Of a DNA stretch of 5,154 bases, positions 4,513-5,154 are shown piece after piece. Within the stretch, counting starts at the first letter, position 1, and every line of letters begins with the position of its first letter. The position numbers and the translations under genes are program-made. A model generated the notes under the pieces. That model did no database searches. It was not told the origin of the DNA and saw nothing but the letters and a program-made list of their open reading frames with translations. The stretch is from assembly GCA_024279575.1 (NCBI GenBank), contig JAJRRJ010000099.1, forward strand, positions 1 through 5,154, in the 5' to 3' direction. The DNA is from Alphaproteobacteria bacterium (GTDB taxonomy: Bacteria > Pseudomonadota > Alphaproteobacteria > Rhizobiales > Devosiaceae).

Positions 4513-5154
4513 TTAGGCCAGATAATCCTGCAACGGGTGCACATTCAGCTCCCCGGACTGATAGGCAATTATGCCTTCAATTGCTGCAATTGCGCCCGGA
4601 ATGGTGGTATAATAGGGTACTTTTTCAACCAATGCCGACCGTCTGATGGCCCGGCTGTCTGAAATCGCCTTTTTGCCATCGGTGGTGTTGATTACCAGTT
4701 GCACTTCGTTGTTTTTCAATGCGTCCACGATATGAGGACGCCCTTCAAGCACTTTGTTGATTTTATCGCAATCCACATTGTTTTCAGTCAAAAAGCGCAT
4801 GGTGCCGCCGGTTGCGATAATGGAAAACCCGGCATTTTGCAGTTTTTTCATTGCTTTTGCGAGTGATTTTGTTTTGTCACTATCACGCACGGATATGAAA
4901 ACCGTGCCTGATTTTGGAACGATAACGCCTGCACCCAGTTGGGATTTAGCAAAGGCGATGGAAAAATCACGGTCCAGTCCGATCACTTCGCCGGTTGACT
5001 TCATTTCAGGTCCCAGAATCGTATCTACACCGAGGAAGCGACCAAACGGGAATACGGCCTCTTTGACTGCAATGTGATTGAGGGGGACGTCTTTTAAGTC
5101 AAAATCAGCCAGTTTTTCCCCTGCCATCAGGCGCGCTGCGATTTTTGCAATGGG
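4513..5154 (-). CDS. carB: Carbamoyl-phosphate synthase large subunit, C-terminal part (5' end outside window)
   Basis: CarB makes carbamoyl phosphate from ammonia, bicarbonate and two ATP, with CarA supplying ammonia from glutamine, for arginine and pyrimidine synthesis. Only the last 213 residues of a protein of about 1,070-1,100 residues are here; the frame is open to the window edge and stops at TAA 4515-4513. Numbering from the first whole codon: PIAKIAARLMAGEKL (1-15), the LGPEMKSTGEV motif (47-57) closing the carbamoyl-phosphate ATP-grasp half, then the MGS-like allosteric domain from about residue 84 with IIATGGT (111-117), EGRPHI (137-142), NTTDGKKA (156-163) and SRAIRRSAL (167-175). 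The MGS domain binds effectors such as UMP and ornithine in enterobacteria. All visible motifs are intact. No clear intrinsic terminator follows; the nearest structure is the element at 4393-4498. Confidence 0.97.
   Translation of the reverse strand, partial: PIAKIAARLMAGEKLADFDLKDVPLNHIAVKEAVFPFGRFLGVDTILGPEMKSTGEVIGLDRDFSIAFAKSQLGAGVIVPKSGTVFISVRDSDKTKSLAKAMKKLQNAGFSIIATGGTMRFLTENNVDCDKINKVLEGRPHIVDALKNNEVQLVINTTDGKKAISDSRAIRRSALVEKVPYYTTIPGAIAAIEGIIAYQSGELNVHPLQDYLA

Overview
The window looks like a chromosomal segment of an alphaproteobacterium of moderate GC content. The evidence is the housekeeping set carB, cspA, greA and trxB followed by a LysR regulator, the family-typical sequence of these proteins (for example the LysR N-terminus DWDKLRIFHAVAEAGSFTHA), and small RNAs carrying the CCUCCUCCC-type motif known from Rhizobiales and Rhodobacter. 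I cannot fix the order or genus; a lower-GC lineage such as Kordiimonadales, Sneathiellales or Emcibacterales is a guess.

Layout: positions 1-641 (+) hold the C-terminal two thirds of msrP, the periplasmic molybdopterin methionine-sulfoxide reductase. It is interrupted by an in-frame TAG at 255-257 and followed by a good intrinsic terminator at 674-701. Everything else runs on the minus strand. Reading that strand from the right edge: the carB 3' end (5154-4513), a structured intergenic region, a cspA-type cold-shock gene (4296-4084) with a GC-rich terminator, greA (3935-3462), trxB (3267-2326), a LysR regulator (2165-1266), and a 624-base region without a convincing protein gene (642-1265).

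That last region is the most interesting part. It holds two apparent small RNA genes in tandem on the minus strand, each ending in a strong intrinsic terminator. Both expose pyrimidine-rich anti-Shine-Dalgarno motifs (CCUCC/CUCCUCCC) in hairpin loops: three such loops in the promoter-distal RNA (about 919-722) and one in the promoter-proximal RNA (about 1182-1065). The latter is preceded by an excellent match to an RpoH (sigma-32) promoter, TTGAAA-N13-CCCCATAT. Together they resemble the cuckoo/CcsR family of stress-induced alphaproteobacterial sRNAs.

A stress theme links several loci: MsrP repairs oxidised periplasmic methionines, TrxB feeds the cytoplasmic thioredoxin system, CspA handles cold-stressed RNA, GreA rescues stalled RNA polymerase, and the putative sRNAs look heat/oxidative-stress controlled. 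This functional grouping is inference; carB-greA neighbourhood may simply be ancestral gene order. No tRNA, rRNA, CRISPR array, insertion sequence or phage gene was seen.
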